From: an uncultured Eubacterium sp. | GTDB lineage: Bacteria > Bacillota > Clostridia > Oscillospirales > Acutalibacteraceae | Reading direction: 5' to 3' | DNA length: 64,000 nt | NCBI GenBank assembly: GCA_944380545.1 | Contig: CALWHV010000007.1 | Span: 62,001-126,000 of the forward strand | In this document: one piece after another, positions 50,868 to 59,691 of the stretch | How positions within the stretch are numbered: position 1 is the first letter of the stretch | Layout of the letters: every line of letters starts with the position of its first letter | Made by a program: the position numbers and the translations under genes | Notes under the pieces: generated by a model | Told to the model about the DNA's origin: nothing | Seen by the model: the letters and a program-made list of their open reading frames with translations, nothing else | The model's database searches: none

Positions 50868-52153
50868 CGCTTTTTAACACCTCCGAGATAATTATAGGTG
50901 CGAACATCGGACGCTTTTATATACGCAAGCACCGCCCAGCAGCTTATCATTGACGAGCCGCCCTGGCTTACGAAGGGCAGAGTGACGCCCGTCAGCGGCA
51001 GCACATCGGTTACGCCGAAGATATTGAGCGCCGTTTGAAACAGCAGCAGCCCTGCGGCGGCAACGGCGGCGATGGAATAAAAGGTGGAGCGCGAGGCGAT
51101 GGAATTTACGAGGGCTGACACGGCTATGGCGGCGAACGCCAGCACGAGTATCACGCCGAACACATAGCCCCATTCCTCGCAGATAACGCCGAATATAAGG
51201 TCGCTCGTGGAGGCGTAGACATTGCGCACATTGCCGTTTCCGATGCCGATGCCGAAAAGCCCGCCGGACGCGAGGCCCACAAGCGTTCTTGTTTGCTGAA
51301 AGCCCGCGCCGTTATAATAATCCGGCTCCCACACATGGCGATAAACGGCAAAGCGCTGCATAACATAAGACCTGTATTTGAGCACGATGCCCGCGCCGAG
51401 CACGGCGGAGGCAACGGCGAGGATTATGGTTTTTATGTCGCCCGAGGTCATAAAGGCGATTATTATGAAGGTTATGAAGAATATCAGCGCAGTGCCAAAA
51501 TCCTTTATCAGTATCAGCGAGCCGACGCACGCCACGGAAAACCCGATAAAGGCGAAGATGTTTTTACTTGTTTGTATCTTTTCAAGCGTTGCCGCGCCCA
51601 CAAAGATAAACGCTATCTTTACGAATTCCGACGGCTGAAAGGTCACGCCGCCTATCTCTATCCAGTTTCTTGCGCCGTTTGTGGTTTTTGCGATAACAAG
51701 ATTTACAAGAAGCAGCAGCAGCGCCGCGATGCCGACGGGCAGGCGCAGCTTCATACACAGATCCACATTTCCGAGCAGGAACACCATAACGACATAAACT
51801 ATCACGCCCGCCACGATCATCACGCACTGCTTGAGCGCCGCCGCAGGGTCCACCGAGCCTATGACGCACACGCCCGTGGAGCACAGGAAGAAGGCTATGA
51901 ATTCAAGCTCGAAATTCCGGCGGTGCATCGCGGTGTAAAACACCGTGAGATAAACCCACTCAACGGCGATAAGTATGCCGGAGGCGGCAAGCACCTGAAG
52001 CTGCACGCCGTTTTCCGCGGAATATGAGGCGGAAAGGGCGGTTACCGCTTCAAACAGAGTCAAAAACGCCATAAGGGCAAAATTATTTATCGGCTTTATC
52101 TTGGGCAGCTTTTTCTTTTTTGCCGCCGCTTTTGATTTCGGCATCCGCCTCAC
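50864..52153 (-). CDS. FtsW/RodA/SpoVE-family peptidoglycan polymerase
   Basis: A SEDS-family glycosyltransferase that polymerises lipid II. The 429 residues form about ten to eleven helices; key stretches are GARNWIEIGGVTFQPSEFVKIAFIF, VLIKDFGTALIFFITF and the C-terminal DVLPLTGVTLPFVSQGGSSMI, which carries the family signature. A Lys-rich start (KSKAAAKKKKLPKIK) is unusual. It overlaps the class B PBP downstream and starts one base after the FHA gene. Whether it serves elongation or division is not clear from sequence. Confidence 0.92.
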   Translation of the reverse strand: MRRMPKSKAAAKKKKLPKIKPINNFALMAFLTLFEAVTALSASYSAENGVQLQVLAASGILIAVEWVYLTVFYTAMHRRNFELEFIAFFLCSTGVCVIGSVDPAAALKQCVMIVAGVIVYVVMVFLLGNVDLCMKLRLPVGIAALLLLLVNLVIAKTTNGARNWIEIGGVTFQPSEFVKIAFIFVGAATLEKIQTSKNIFAFIGFSVACVGSLILIKDFGTALIFFITFIIIAFMTSGDIKTIILAVASAVLGAGIVLKYRSYVMQRFAVYRHVWEPDYYNGAGFQQTRTLVGLASGGLFGIGIGNGNVRNVYASTSDLIFGVICEEWGYVFGVILVLAFAAIAVSALVNSIASRSTFYSIAAVAAAGLLLFQTALNIFGVTDVLPLTGVTLPFVSQGGSSMISCWAVLAYIKASDVRTYNYLGGVKKR

Positions 52154-52154
52154 C

Positions 52155-52904
52155 TCACTTTTCGTAGAATATGAACACGCGGTCGCCGAAGGTTATAGCG
52201 TCCTCGTCAAAAATAAGCTGCGTCTGGGTCAGATAGCGGCCGTTTAGCTTTGTGCCGTTGTGCGAATCAAGGTCGCACAGCGCCCAGCCGCGCGTGGTTT
52301 TATAGATTCTGGCGTGCTCTGAAGAAACGGCATCGGAAAGTATTCTGATATCGCACTGCTCTCCCCTGCCGATGAGCACATCGTTTCTTTTGAGATACAC
52401 GGGCTTGCGGCTCTTGACATCAACAAGCACGGCGTACGCCACGCCGCCGCCTGCGGTTTTTCTTATCTGCTTTTTGGTGGTGCTTGAGATAGCCTCCGCG
52501 CACTGAAAGCGAAGCGGCACGGTGCCTATGCTTATCAGATCTCCGTCCTCAATGACAGCCTTGCCCTCTATCTTTTTGCCGTTTACCAGCACGCCGTTTT
52601 TTGAAAATGTGTCCGTAACCACCCAATCGCGCCGCTTTTTGGCTATAACGGCGTGAAAGCGAGAAACGCTCGGCAGCGGCAGCACTATATCGTTTGCCCT
52701 TGACTTGCCGATGGAGGTTTCCCAATGCGTGATATCAATAACGGAATCGTTGTTTTCATCCGTGAGCTGCGCCATTTTATGCACCCTGGGCCTGTTTCTA
52801 AAAAGAGATATGACGCAGGTGAAGATAACTATCACCGCCGACGCCGGCAGCAGATAGCGCAAAACCGAGGTAAGAATATCCATAAATTCCTGCACGAAGA
52901 CCAC
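52155..52904 (-). CDS. Membrane-anchored protein with two FHA domains
   Basis: A 249-residue protein. One transmembrane helix (about 15-38) is followed by two forkhead-associated domains that bind phosphothreonine peptides: the first holds IGKSRANDIVLPLPSVSRFHAVI and FSKNGVLVNGKKI, the second IGRGEQCDIRILSDAVSSEHARI and DLDSHNGTKLNGRYL. Both keep Arg, Ser and the Ser-x-x-His and Asn positions. The order FHA-SEDS-PBP is that of actinobacterial fhaB-rodA-pbpA, suggesting Ser/Thr-kinase control of cell wall synthesis; no kinase is in the window. GTG start at 52904; ATG nine codons later is an alternative. Confidence 0.88.
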   Translation of the reverse strand: MVFVQEFMDILTSVLRYLLPASAVIVIFTCVISLFRNRPRVHKMAQLTDENNDSVIDITHWETSIGKSRANDIVLPLPSVSRFHAVIAKKRRDWVVTDTFSKNGVLVNGKKIEGKAVIEDGDLISIGTVPLRFQCAEAISSTTKKQIRKTAGGGVAYAVLVDVKSRKPVYLKRNDVLIGRGEQCDIRILSDAVSSEHARIYKTTRGWALCDLDSHNGTKLNGRYLTQTQLIFDEDAITFGDRVFIFYEK

Positions 52905-52948
52905 AAACCTTTCCCTGCGGCGTGCGCCGCCGAAGCTTAAACTTATTC

Positions 52949-52983
52949 ATTATAAGAATATATTTAGGCGGCGTAAAAGTCAA
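52949..52983 (-). promoter_or_regulatory. Two overlapping promoters before the FHA-SEDS-PBP operon
   Basis: TTTACG (52972-52977) with TATAAT (52949-52954), 17-bp spacer; and TTGACT (52978-52983) with TATTCT (52955-52960), also 17 bp. The shift is six bases. Divergent from the galM promoter. Confidence 0.6.
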
Positions 52984-52999
52984 GTTATTATTGAATTTG

Positions 53000-53028
53000 T
53001 TTACATTTCGGGTTATACTCAGTATATA
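53000..53028 (+). promoter_or_regulatory. Promoter of the aldose 1-epimerase gene
   Basis: TTTACA (53000-53005), 17-bp spacer, TATATA (53023-53028). Confidence 0.6.
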
Positions 53029-53053
53029 AAATCAAAATTGAAGAGGTGCTGTT

Positions 53054-54109
53054 ATGAGCGTTTCAAAATCATTATTCGGCAGTGTGAACGGCAGCGAGGT
53101 TCACCTTTACACAATCAAAAACTCCAAAGGCGCAAGCGCTTGCATACAGACTCTCGGCGCGGGCATACAGGCCGTGTGCGTGCCGGACAGGAACGGCGAG
53201 CTCGGAGATGTGGTGCTGGGCTTTGACGAGCCGAAATATTACGCCGACCCCGACCTGGGCTACCAGGGGCTTGTTGTGGGCAGAGTTGCAAACAGGATAA
53301 GGGGCGCGAAATTCGTTTTGGACGGAAAAGAATACAACACCCCCAACAACCAGGGAAGCTGGACGCTTCACGGCGGCGGCAGATTCAGCTTTTCCGTTTG
53401 GGAGGAGGAGAGCGTCGGCGAAAACAGCGTTACGCTGAAAAGATTCTCTCCCGACGGGGAGGACGGCTTTCCCGGAAACTTTACTATGCGGGTTACATAT
53501 ACTTTTACAGACGACTGCACGCTGAGAGTTGAATACAGCGTTTTGAGCGACAGAAAGACCGTTGCCGCCCCCACGAACCACGCCTATTTCAACCTGAGCG
53601 GCAGGACCGACGGAACGATAGAAAGCCACATTCTTAAGATCAACGCCGACAGGTATACCGAAACGGACGGCGACCAGCTGCCCACCGGCAGGCTGCTGCC
53701 GCTTGCCGGCACGATGATGGATTTTTCCGAGGCGCACGCGATAGGAGAGCATATAGACGAGCCGTTTTCCGCCATCATAGACGGCATCGGCTACGACAAC
53801 AACTACTGCCTGAAGAAAGCGCCGCGCGATTTTACCGAGGCGGCGGTGCTGCGCGACCCGAAGAGCGGCAGAGAGCTTGCCGTATTTACCGACCTGCCCG
53901 GCATACAGCTTTACTGCGGCGGCTGGCTTGCAAAAAGCGGCAACCCCGGAAAAAGCTCCAACGGCGCAGTTACATACCGCAGGGGCGTTGCGCTTGAAAC
54001 GCAGTTTTATCCCGACAGCGTTAACCACGCTGACGAATTTCCGTTTGAATATGTTGAGGCAAACAAGGAATTCACCACGGTGACGGAATTCAGATTTTCC
54101 GCAAAATGA
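53054..54109 (+). CDS. galM: Aldose 1-epimerase (galactose mutarotase)
   Basis: Interconverts alpha and beta anomers of galactose or glucose. The 351-residue protein has the N-terminal ASACIQTLGAGIQAVCVPDRNG, VVGRVANRIRGAKF, the catalytic His region PTNHAYFNLSGR, and the catalytic Glu in RGVALETQFYPDSVNH. Length matches GalM. No other galactose genes are adjacent; the sialidase locus nearby could release galactosides, but the link is speculative. GAGGTG precedes the ATG. Confidence 0.92.
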   Translation: MSVSKSLFGSVNGSEVHLYTIKNSKGASACIQTLGAGIQAVCVPDRNGELGDVVLGFDEPKYYADPDLGYQGLVVGRVANRIRGAKFVLDGKEYNTPNNQGSWTLHGGGRFSFSVWEEESVGENSVTLKRFSPDGEDGFPGNFTMRVTYTFTDDCTLRVEYSVLSDRKTVAAPTNHAYFNLSGRTDGTIESHILKINADRYTETDGDQLPTGRLLPLAGTMMDFSEAHAIGEHIDEPFSAIIDGIGYDNNYCLKKAPRDFTEAAVLRDPKSGRELAVFTDLPGIQLYCGGWLAKSGNPGKSSNGAVTYRRGVALETQFYPDSVNHADEFPFEYVEANKEFTTVTEFRFSAK

Positions 54110-54128
54110 CGCCGAAAATTGCGAAAAT

Positions 54129-54177
54129 GCAACCGCCGGTTGCGTAATTTCAAACAGAAATTGGTAGCCTGCAACCG
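54129..54177. repeat. Palindrome plus half-site upstream of the XRE-DUF4097 gene
   Basis: GCAACCG-C-CGGTTGC (54129-54143) is a perfect 7-bp inverted repeat; the half-site GCAACCG recurs at 54171-54177, 42 bp away, four DNA turns. Between them lies AATTTC/GAAATT (54146-54151, 54157-54162). A TACAAT -10 box follows near 54189. This fits an operator for autoregulation by the XRE protein. Confidence 0.45.
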
Positions 54178-54274
54178 CCGCGCTCTGCTACAATGATGAT
54201 GACGGGAGCGGCACAAAAGGCGCAATCGGCACGCAGCCGCCGCTGCCTGCACAAGCTTTAAAAGAGGTGATAAA

Positions 54275-55501
54275 ATGAACATCGAAACGGCGAAAAGACT
54301 TTATGAATACAGAAAGGCAAACGGCTATTCGCAGGAGGAGCTTGCCGCCAAGATAGGCGTTTCCCGACAGGCGATCTCCAAATGGGAGAGGAGCGAGAGC
54401 AGCCCCGACACGGAAAACCTGATTGCGCTTGCAAAGCTCTACGGCGTTACGCTTGACACGCTGCTGATGGGAGAAGCCGAGCCTTCGGCCGCGCCGAAGG
54501 AGCCGGAAAAAGCGGAGGCTGACGCTCAGGAAAAAGAAGAGCCGCAGGAGCAGCCCGCAGAGAGCGGCGAACAAAACGCATCGCAAAACGGCGCGGCGGC
54601 GCATGGCGCGCCGGTGACCTACTATCCGGCAGCCGAGAGCGGCAGGGGCAAGCTGAGCAAAAAGGCAAAGATAACGATAGCGGCAATCACCGGCGTTGCG
54701 GTGTTCATAATCGCAGCGTCGCTGATAGGCTTCAATATCTATGACGAAATAAGCGAGGAGCGCGCCGAAAGGCTGCACAACAGCGCGGGCGTTACCGCAT
54801 CAAGCGGGCAGAGCAGCGCTTCGCAGGACGGCGGCGCACAGAGCGGAGGCGCCGAGGCTGCGTACACCGCCGACCCCTCCGCCGTGAAGAAGCTGAGCAT
54901 CGACTGGGGCGCCGGCAGCGTTGACATAAGATATTACGACGGCGATGTTATCAGCTTTGACGACGGGATAGACCCCGCAAGCTCCGACGCGCTTGTTTAC
55001 AGATTGCAGGGCGGCGAGCTTGACATAGATTTCTGCCGCAGGGACGGCATTAGAAGCGATGAAAAAAGCCTTGTTGTAAACATCCCGAACGGCGTTTCGC
55101 TTGCAGAGCTTGACATTGAGGCGGGCTCGGGCAGCATAACGGTGAACGGCATCACTGCAACGAAGCTGGACGCCGTTACGGCAAGCGGCGCAATAACCGC
55201 CGCGGGCAGCTTCAGTGAGATAGACATTGAAACGCAGTCCGGCAGGGCGGACATCTCCACAACTGCGCAGCAGATAAGAAAGATAGACGCCGAGGTTTCG
55301 AGCGGCAGCGCGGTCATCAGGCTGCCGCAGTCAATATCCGGCTTTTACGCCGAATACGAGGCGCGAAGCGGAAAGGTGCGCACGGATTTTGACGCGCGCG
55401 AAACGGTTTCCGGCTCTCACGGCATCCTTTCCTACGGTGATTCCTCAACGCAGATAGACGCCGAGGTGCTCAGCGGCGATCTGCTTATCACTCACAACTG
55501 A
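54275..55501 (+). CDS. XRE-family regulator fused to transmembrane helix and DUF4097 domain
   Basis: A 408-residue one-protein sensor. Residues 1-65 are an HTH_3 domain (YEYRKANGYSQEELAAKIGVSRQAISKWERSESSPDTENL). An acidic Ala/Glu/Pro linker runs to 125, then a Lys-rich patch and one transmembrane helix (about 132-152). The extracellular part is a Gly/Asp-rich beta-helix of the DUF4097 family (LDIEAGSGSITVNGITATKLD, AEVSSGSAVIRLPQS, YEARSGKVRTDFDA). It probably reports an envelope signal to DNA, and an operator-like palindrome lies upstream. Ligand and targets are unknown. It ends with a bidirectional terminator. Confidence 0.85.
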   Translation: MNIETAKRLYEYRKANGYSQEELAAKIGVSRQAISKWERSESSPDTENLIALAKLYGVTLDTLLMGEAEPSAAPKEPEKAEADAQEKEEPQEQPAESGEQNASQNGAAAHGAPVTYYPAAESGRGKLSKKAKITIAAITGVAVFIIAASLIGFNIYDEISEERAERLHNSAGVTASSGQSSASQDGGAQSGGAEAAYTADPSAVKKLSIDWGAGSVDIRYYDGDVISFDDGIDPASSDALVYRLQGGELDIDFCRRDGIRSDEKSLVVNIPNGVSLAELDIEAGSGSITVNGITATKLDAVTASGAITAAGSFSEIDIETQSGRADISTTAQQIRKIDAEVSSGSAVIRLPQSISGFYAEYEARSGKVRTDFDARETVSGSHGILSYGDSSTQIDAEVLSGDLLITHN

Positions 55502-55527
55502 CGCGAAAGCTGTACAAGGCATAAAAA

Positions 55528-55562
55528 ACCGGGGCTCACCTTGATGTGAGTCCCGGTATTTT
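55528..55562. terminator. Bidirectional terminator
   Basis: ACCGGGGCTCAC/GTGAGTCCCGGT (55528-55539, 55546-55557) with one internal mismatch; ATTTTT follows on the plus strand and a run of T on the minus strand side. Confidence 0.85.
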
Positions 55563-55607
55563 TGCGCGTTATTTATATCATCCGAAATAATCGGATACGG
55601 GTTTTCA

Positions 55608-58142
55608 TCAAACCGTTACAGCTTCCTCCTGCGCTCTTTTGGCGGCTATATCGCTGTAAAGCTCTCTTATCTCGTCAAAATGAGCGTAGTTTTCAGCCTG
55701 GCGCAGCAGATTGCGCGCGTCAAGATACGGCTTTGCGGAGCGGTTGTAGTTTGAGCGGTGATTCTGCTCGTCGCGTATCTTTTTGTTTAGCTCTCTGAAA
55801 TCAGCCTTGAGCGCCTTGATCTGGGATTTTACGGCTGCAAGCTGAGCCTTATCCTTCTTCTCCTGCGCCTCGTAAAGGCTCTTGTAGAGCTTATCCTCTT
55901 TTTTATCGTACTGCTCCTCCGTGTTGAAGAGGGCGTTGAGCTTTGTGTCGTCCGGCACCTTTATGGCGTCAGCGCCGAAATACTTTTTCTGATACTTTCT
56001 GGCGGTGAGCCTTGTTCTTGCAAAATGAACGGCATACTGGCGCGCCTCTTTTTCATCGTCGGTGCGCTTGGGCATACGCTTTGCCTTTTTAAGCTCGGCA
56101 CGAAGCTCGGAAATGCTGTGGCTGCCGAGACCCTCAAGGCCCTCCTCATAGATCCTGTTGGCGTTTTCAAGCTGAAGCCTGCCGAGCTCGCTGTTGAACC
56201 TTGAAAGCTCCTTGAGCACGAACGGCGCAAGGCGTATCTCCTGCTCGCGCAGGGCTGCGGCGCGGCGCTCCTCCTTTGCAAGCTTAACGGCGTCTGCAAG
56301 CTCCTGCTTCGCCGCTTCGAACGCCTCCATGTTTTTGCTCTTTTTGGCGGAGCTCATCCTGCTTCTGAGCTCCGGCGATTTTTTAGCGGCCTTAACGCCG
56401 TCGTTAGTTGCCTTGACGGGCTTTTCATCCTTGAGCTGCTCGGCGCTGTCAACCATCTCAACGACCTCAACAAGATCGTCGTCGCTGAGGGTGCCGTTGC
56501 CGTAGTCCTCAAAGAACGCGCGTATCTTAAGAACGCGTATCATACCCTGCTGCTTGATCTCCGTAAGGTCGTAGAAGAAATAGGGCAGAACATTTATGAA
56601 CGCGCCTATCATTGAAGCGATAATGAGGACGCCGCACATCGTTTGAAGTATATTGCTGTCATAAAGCGAGAAATAGGAGATGCTGGCGGTGTCCGACGAG
56701 GCGATCATATCCTTGACCACGGAGCCGTTTCTGAGCACCTTGTTCATAACCTCCGGGTCGTTGATGACCTGGGTTGCCGTTTCCGTATTGATGCCGAATT
56801 TATCATAAAGCAGGTTTACGATACCGCTGCTGGCAACGGTTACAAGGCCGCCGATAGCGGTTATCGTGGAGAACATACCGTCTATTCTCTCGCCGCTTAC
56901 ATACTGCTGATAATCCCTGATATCCGCGTTTACGGAGGGGGTGAGTATCTGCATAAAAGCGTTCATAAGGTTGTTCATCCAATAGCACAAAACAAGCAGC
57001 ACTATCGGCACCCAGGTGTTTGCGGGGCCCGCCTCGCCGCCCGACATATCAATGGTTTTGATAACGGGGAACATAAGCCCTATAAACACGATATTGAGCA
57101 CATTTGTGGAGATGAGCACGAAGCGCTTGCCCCATTTTCTGATGGCGAAGGGCGCGAGCAGCATTCCCACAAGGCCGGCGTTTTGGCAGATGAGGGTTAT
57201 AACGGAGTTTACGGCGCCGTTATAGATGCCGCCGTAGTTGTAGAGCCAGTTGAGCACTACGGACATAGAGGTTTCGAGGAAGCCGAGCCAGGTTGCCATT
57301 GCGATGACCCAGAAATACTTGTTTCTGAGCACCTCGCGCAGCGAATCCATAAATTTTATCTGAATAACATGGGTTTTTGCCTGCACAATCTTTTCCTTGG
57401 TGTTTACATAAACGACGATGCTGAGCATCACGGAAAGGATGGCAAGCGGCGGATAGATATATCTGTAAAGCCTGATGTCGTAAAGATTGTTGTTTGTAAG
57501 AAGCTGAGCGAAGATCGGCATCGCAAGGCTCAGGATAGAGGGAGCGAGCGAATAGATAACGCCCTTTATTGTGGAGACATCCGCCCTTTCCTGCGTGTTG
57601 GGCGAAAGAACATGGATAAGATTATCGTACGCCTCGGAGAAGAAATAATAAAAGAAATTCTGGATGAAGTTGAGCAGCAGTATTATGGCGCAGGTGACCA
57701 CATACGCCCTGGGCTTGCCGAAGAAATTGCCCTCGCCGAAGAGCGCGCCGAACTGATTGTACGGGAACCACACGAAAAGTATGGTAACTATCGCGCTGGG
57801 TATGCCCATCTTAACGATATACGGCCTGTACTTGCCCTCTTTGCTTCTGGTGTTGTCTATTATATTTGCCCTTATGCCGGAAAGCGGAATATTGGCGATG
57901 ACCGATATGAAATACATTATGTACATATCAATGGGCTCAACGCCGAGCGTGTTACCGATAAGAACATTCGTGGCGGAAAGAATCATATTCGTTGCCATAA
58001 CGGCAAGGAATTTAACGCCTATGCCTCCGCCCGCGTAGGAGATTATCTCCTTATACGGCATATAGCGGCCGTGCGGCGGCTCGTTCCAGTGCATTTTAGC
58101 CTCTTTAACGACCGCACCTACCTTTGAAACAATGTTTGCCAA
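55608..58142 (-). CDS. GPH/MFS-type transporter with a long charged C-terminal tail
   Basis: An 844-residue protein. Residues 1-560 form about twelve helices with the MFS/glycoside-pentoside-hexuronide pattern (GRYMPYKEIISYAGGGIGVK near the start, ANIIDNTRSKEGKYRPYIVK in the 2-3 loop). The last 280 residues are a Lys/Glu/Arg-rich helical, probably coiled-coil, cytoplasmic tail (VKLAKEERRAAALREQEIRL, NKKIRDEQNHRSNYNRS) not found in textbook GPH carriers. The start is a TTG at 58140-58142 after AGGGGGT. It follows the sialidase gene by 36 bp, so it may import sialylated glycans or their products. Confidence 0.8.
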   Translation of the reverse strand: MANIVSKVGAVVKEAKMHWNEPPHGRYMPYKEIISYAGGGIGVKFLAVMATNMILSATNVLIGNTLGVEPIDMYIMYFISVIANIPLSGIRANIIDNTRSKEGKYRPYIVKMGIPSAIVTILFVWFPYNQFGALFGEGNFFGKPRAYVVTCAIILLLNFIQNFFYYFFSEAYDNLIHVLSPNTQERADVSTIKGVIYSLAPSILSLAMPIFAQLLTNNNLYDIRLYRYIYPPLAILSVMLSIVVYVNTKEKIVQAKTHVIQIKFMDSLREVLRNKYFWVIAMATWLGFLETSMSVVLNWLYNYGGIYNGAVNSVITLICQNAGLVGMLLAPFAIRKWGKRFVLISTNVLNIVFIGLMFPVIKTIDMSGGEAGPANTWVPIVLLVLCYWMNNLMNAFMQILTPSVNADIRDYQQYVSGERIDGMFSTITAIGGLVTVASSGIVNLLYDKFGINTETATQVINDPEVMNKVLRNGSVVKDMIASSDTASISYFSLYDSNILQTMCGVLIIASMIGAFINVLPYFFYDLTEIKQQGMIRVLKIRAFFEDYGNGTLSDDDLVEVVEMVDSAEQLKDEKPVKATNDGVKAAKKSPELRSRMSSAKKSKNMEAFEAAKQELADAVKLAKEERRAAALREQEIRLAPFVLKELSRFNSELGRLQLENANRIYEEGLEGLGSHSISELRAELKKAKRMPKRTDDEKEARQYAVHFARTRLTARKYQKKYFGADAIKVPDDTKLNALFNTEEQYDKKEDKLYKSLYEAQEKKDKAQLAAVKSQIKALKADFRELNKKIRDEQNHRSNYNRSAKPYLDARNLLRQAENYAHFDEIRELYSDIAAKRAQEEAVTV

Positions 58143-58178
58143 AATTTTTACCCCCTGGTCTTCGGCTTTAAGCCTGAA

Positions 58179-59480
58179 TCATATATCTTTTTCGCCGCCC
58201 GTGACCCATTCGGGAGAAAAGGAGGCGAATAATATCTCTTTGCAATCCGTGTTCGGCTCAAACAAAACGCCGATATCGCCGTTTTCCATCTGCGCGGCGG
58301 CGCTGTAAACAAACCCGCCGGGCTTGAGCAGACGGCTGTGAGGAAAGCTCTCGCCGTCGTCAAGCGAAAGGCGAACGGTGCCGTTTTCGCGCTTATCCCT
58401 GCTTGCGGGATTGACGAACAGCACGCGCCCGCCGCCGAGCGATATTACGCTCATCTGGCATATCGGCTGAGGCAGCGAATCGTCCCAATTAAAATCGCGC
58501 CAGCTCTCGCCGCCGTCGTCGCTGTAAGCCACGGCTACGCTGCGCCGCTTATCGTGGTTTCTGATAAAATACTTGAGCCGCCCGCCCTGCTGCTCGATAA
58601 GCTGTGATTCCGTGAGCATTTCCGAGGCGCGGACTGTGTGTATGCTTGCCGTTTTGCCGTTTATCTCTCTTGTGTCGTTCGGCGATTTGCCCATCTTCCA
58701 GGTATCGCCGCCGTCGTCGCTGTAAATCACGGCGCAGGAAAGGCGAAGCGGAAATTTCCTTGTGCCGAAGTAGACCGGCACGACAAGCCTGCCCGCGTAT
58801 TTACCCTGCTTTATCTCTATGCCGCAGCCGGGGCCGGGGCCGATAAAGCTCATAAACGGCTCCTTCACCATAAAATTCAGCGAGCGCGGAGCGGACCAGG
58901 TTTTGCCCAAATCATCGCTTGTGACGAGCATAAGATAGGAGGTGTGCTCCTCTTTAAAAGCGCCGCCCGTATAGATATTGCCGCAGCGCCTGCCGCCCTT
59001 TGAAACATCGCCGTTATCATCAACAATATAGGGCGTTTCGCCGCCGTTTTTCTTATAAAGCCTGCCGTTTTTCAGGATGTATTTTGAAAAGCGGCCGTTT
59101 ACGAATCGGGCGCCGCTTTCATCCTCGCCGCGGCTTTTTTTGCTGTTTCTGATGCCGACACCCGCCGGCGTGTGGGAATAAATCATTATCACCCTGCCGG
59201 ATCTTGAGCTGTACACCATAACCGGATCTATCGCTGCGGAGGAGCGAAGCTGCTTATTGCCGTGCTCGCGGACCGCTGTGGTTACCGGCTCCCAGGTTTT
59301 GCCGCAGTCAAGGCTTCTGCGAACGACCTTATCTATCCTGTTCGGATTATCCATACCGCTGCAATAGCGCGCGTCGGCGCAGGCTATTAGCACGCCGCCC
59401 GGCGCGTTTATAAGCGACGGTATTCTGTAATACTGCGACGGGCCGCCCTGCGAAGGGCCGAACACCGTTTGAAAATCCAT
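58179..59480 (-). CDS. Sialidase (GH33-type exo-alpha-sialidase), no signal peptide
   Basis: Releases terminal sialic acids from glycans. The 433 residues have the YRIP-type motif YYRIPSLI with the first Arg, ACADARYCSGMDNPNRID with the acidic pair, five Asp-box-like repeats (SLDCGKTW, SDDLGKTW, SDDGGDTW, SDDGGESW, SLDDGESF), further Arg in KYFIRNH and GTVRLSLD, and FVYSAAAQMENGDIGVLFE with the Tyr. Essential residues seem present. No secretion signal or anchor is visible, so the enzyme should be cytoplasmic, which is unusual and fits uptake by the adjacent transporter. Start taken at the second ATG (59478-59480), which has a better-spaced GGGAG. Confidence 0.87.
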   Translation of the reverse strand: MDFQTVFGPSQGGPSQYYRIPSLINAPGGVLIACADARYCSGMDNPNRIDKVVRRSLDCGKTWEPVTTAVREHGNKQLRSSAAIDPVMVYSSRSGRVIMIYSHTPAGVGIRNSKKSRGEDESGARFVNGRFSKYILKNGRLYKKNGGETPYIVDDNGDVSKGGRRCGNIYTGGAFKEEHTSYLMLVTSDDLGKTWSAPRSLNFMVKEPFMSFIGPGPGCGIEIKQGKYAGRLVVPVYFGTRKFPLRLSCAVIYSDDGGDTWKMGKSPNDTREINGKTASIHTVRASEMLTESQLIEQQGGRLKYFIRNHDKRRSVAVAYSDDGGESWRDFNWDDSLPQPICQMSVISLGGGRVLFVNPASRDKRENGTVRLSLDDGESFPHSRLLKPGGFVYSAAAQMENGDIGVLFEPNTDCKEILFASFSPEWVTGGEKDI

Positions 59481-59517
59481 AAGCATCGCTCCCGCTCTTT
59501 ACTTGCACATTGTAACA

Positions 59518-59546
59518 ATTATAACAGACCGCCGCGCTTTTATCAA
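59518..59546 (-). promoter_or_regulatory. Promoter of the sialidase-transporter operon
   Basis: TTGATA (59541-59546), 17-bp spacer, consensus TATAAT (59518-59523). Confidence 0.75.
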
Positions 59547-59584
59547 GGTCAAAAGCAATAATAAAAAATTAAAGCGAAAGCCGC

Positions 59585-59613
59585 TTGACTTAAAAACCGC
59601 AGTATGTTATCTT
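59585..59613 (+). promoter_or_regulatory. Promoter of the third MATE gene
   Basis: TTGACT (59585-59590), 17-bp spacer, TATCTT (59608-59613). The 70-base leader can pair AGCC with GGCT before TTTTT, or AGCCG with CGGCT; both are short stems, so attenuation here is doubtful. Confidence 0.6.
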
Positions 59614-59691
59614 AATGCCCGAAGCCGCTGAAGCCGGGTGAAGGCTGGTTTTTAACGGCTATTTGAGATTTAGAGAAAGTGAGGGACCGAT

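Noticed and set aside
56643..58127. A 494-codon open frame on the plus strand opposite the GPH/MFS transporter gene
   Set aside because: Its product is rich in His, Gly, Tyr and Arg without family motifs, lacks a ribosome binding site, and mirrors the codon structure of the real membrane protein gene.
59615..59641. A short ORF MPEAAEAG directly after the -10 of the third MATE promoter
   Set aside because: Its ATG is two bases after the -10 box, before the expected transcript start, so it cannot be a translated leader.
59618..59655. Possible attenuator in the leader of the third MATE gene
   Set aside because: The stems are only 4-5 bp and alternative pairings are equally weak, unlike the strong terminators at the other two exporter loci.
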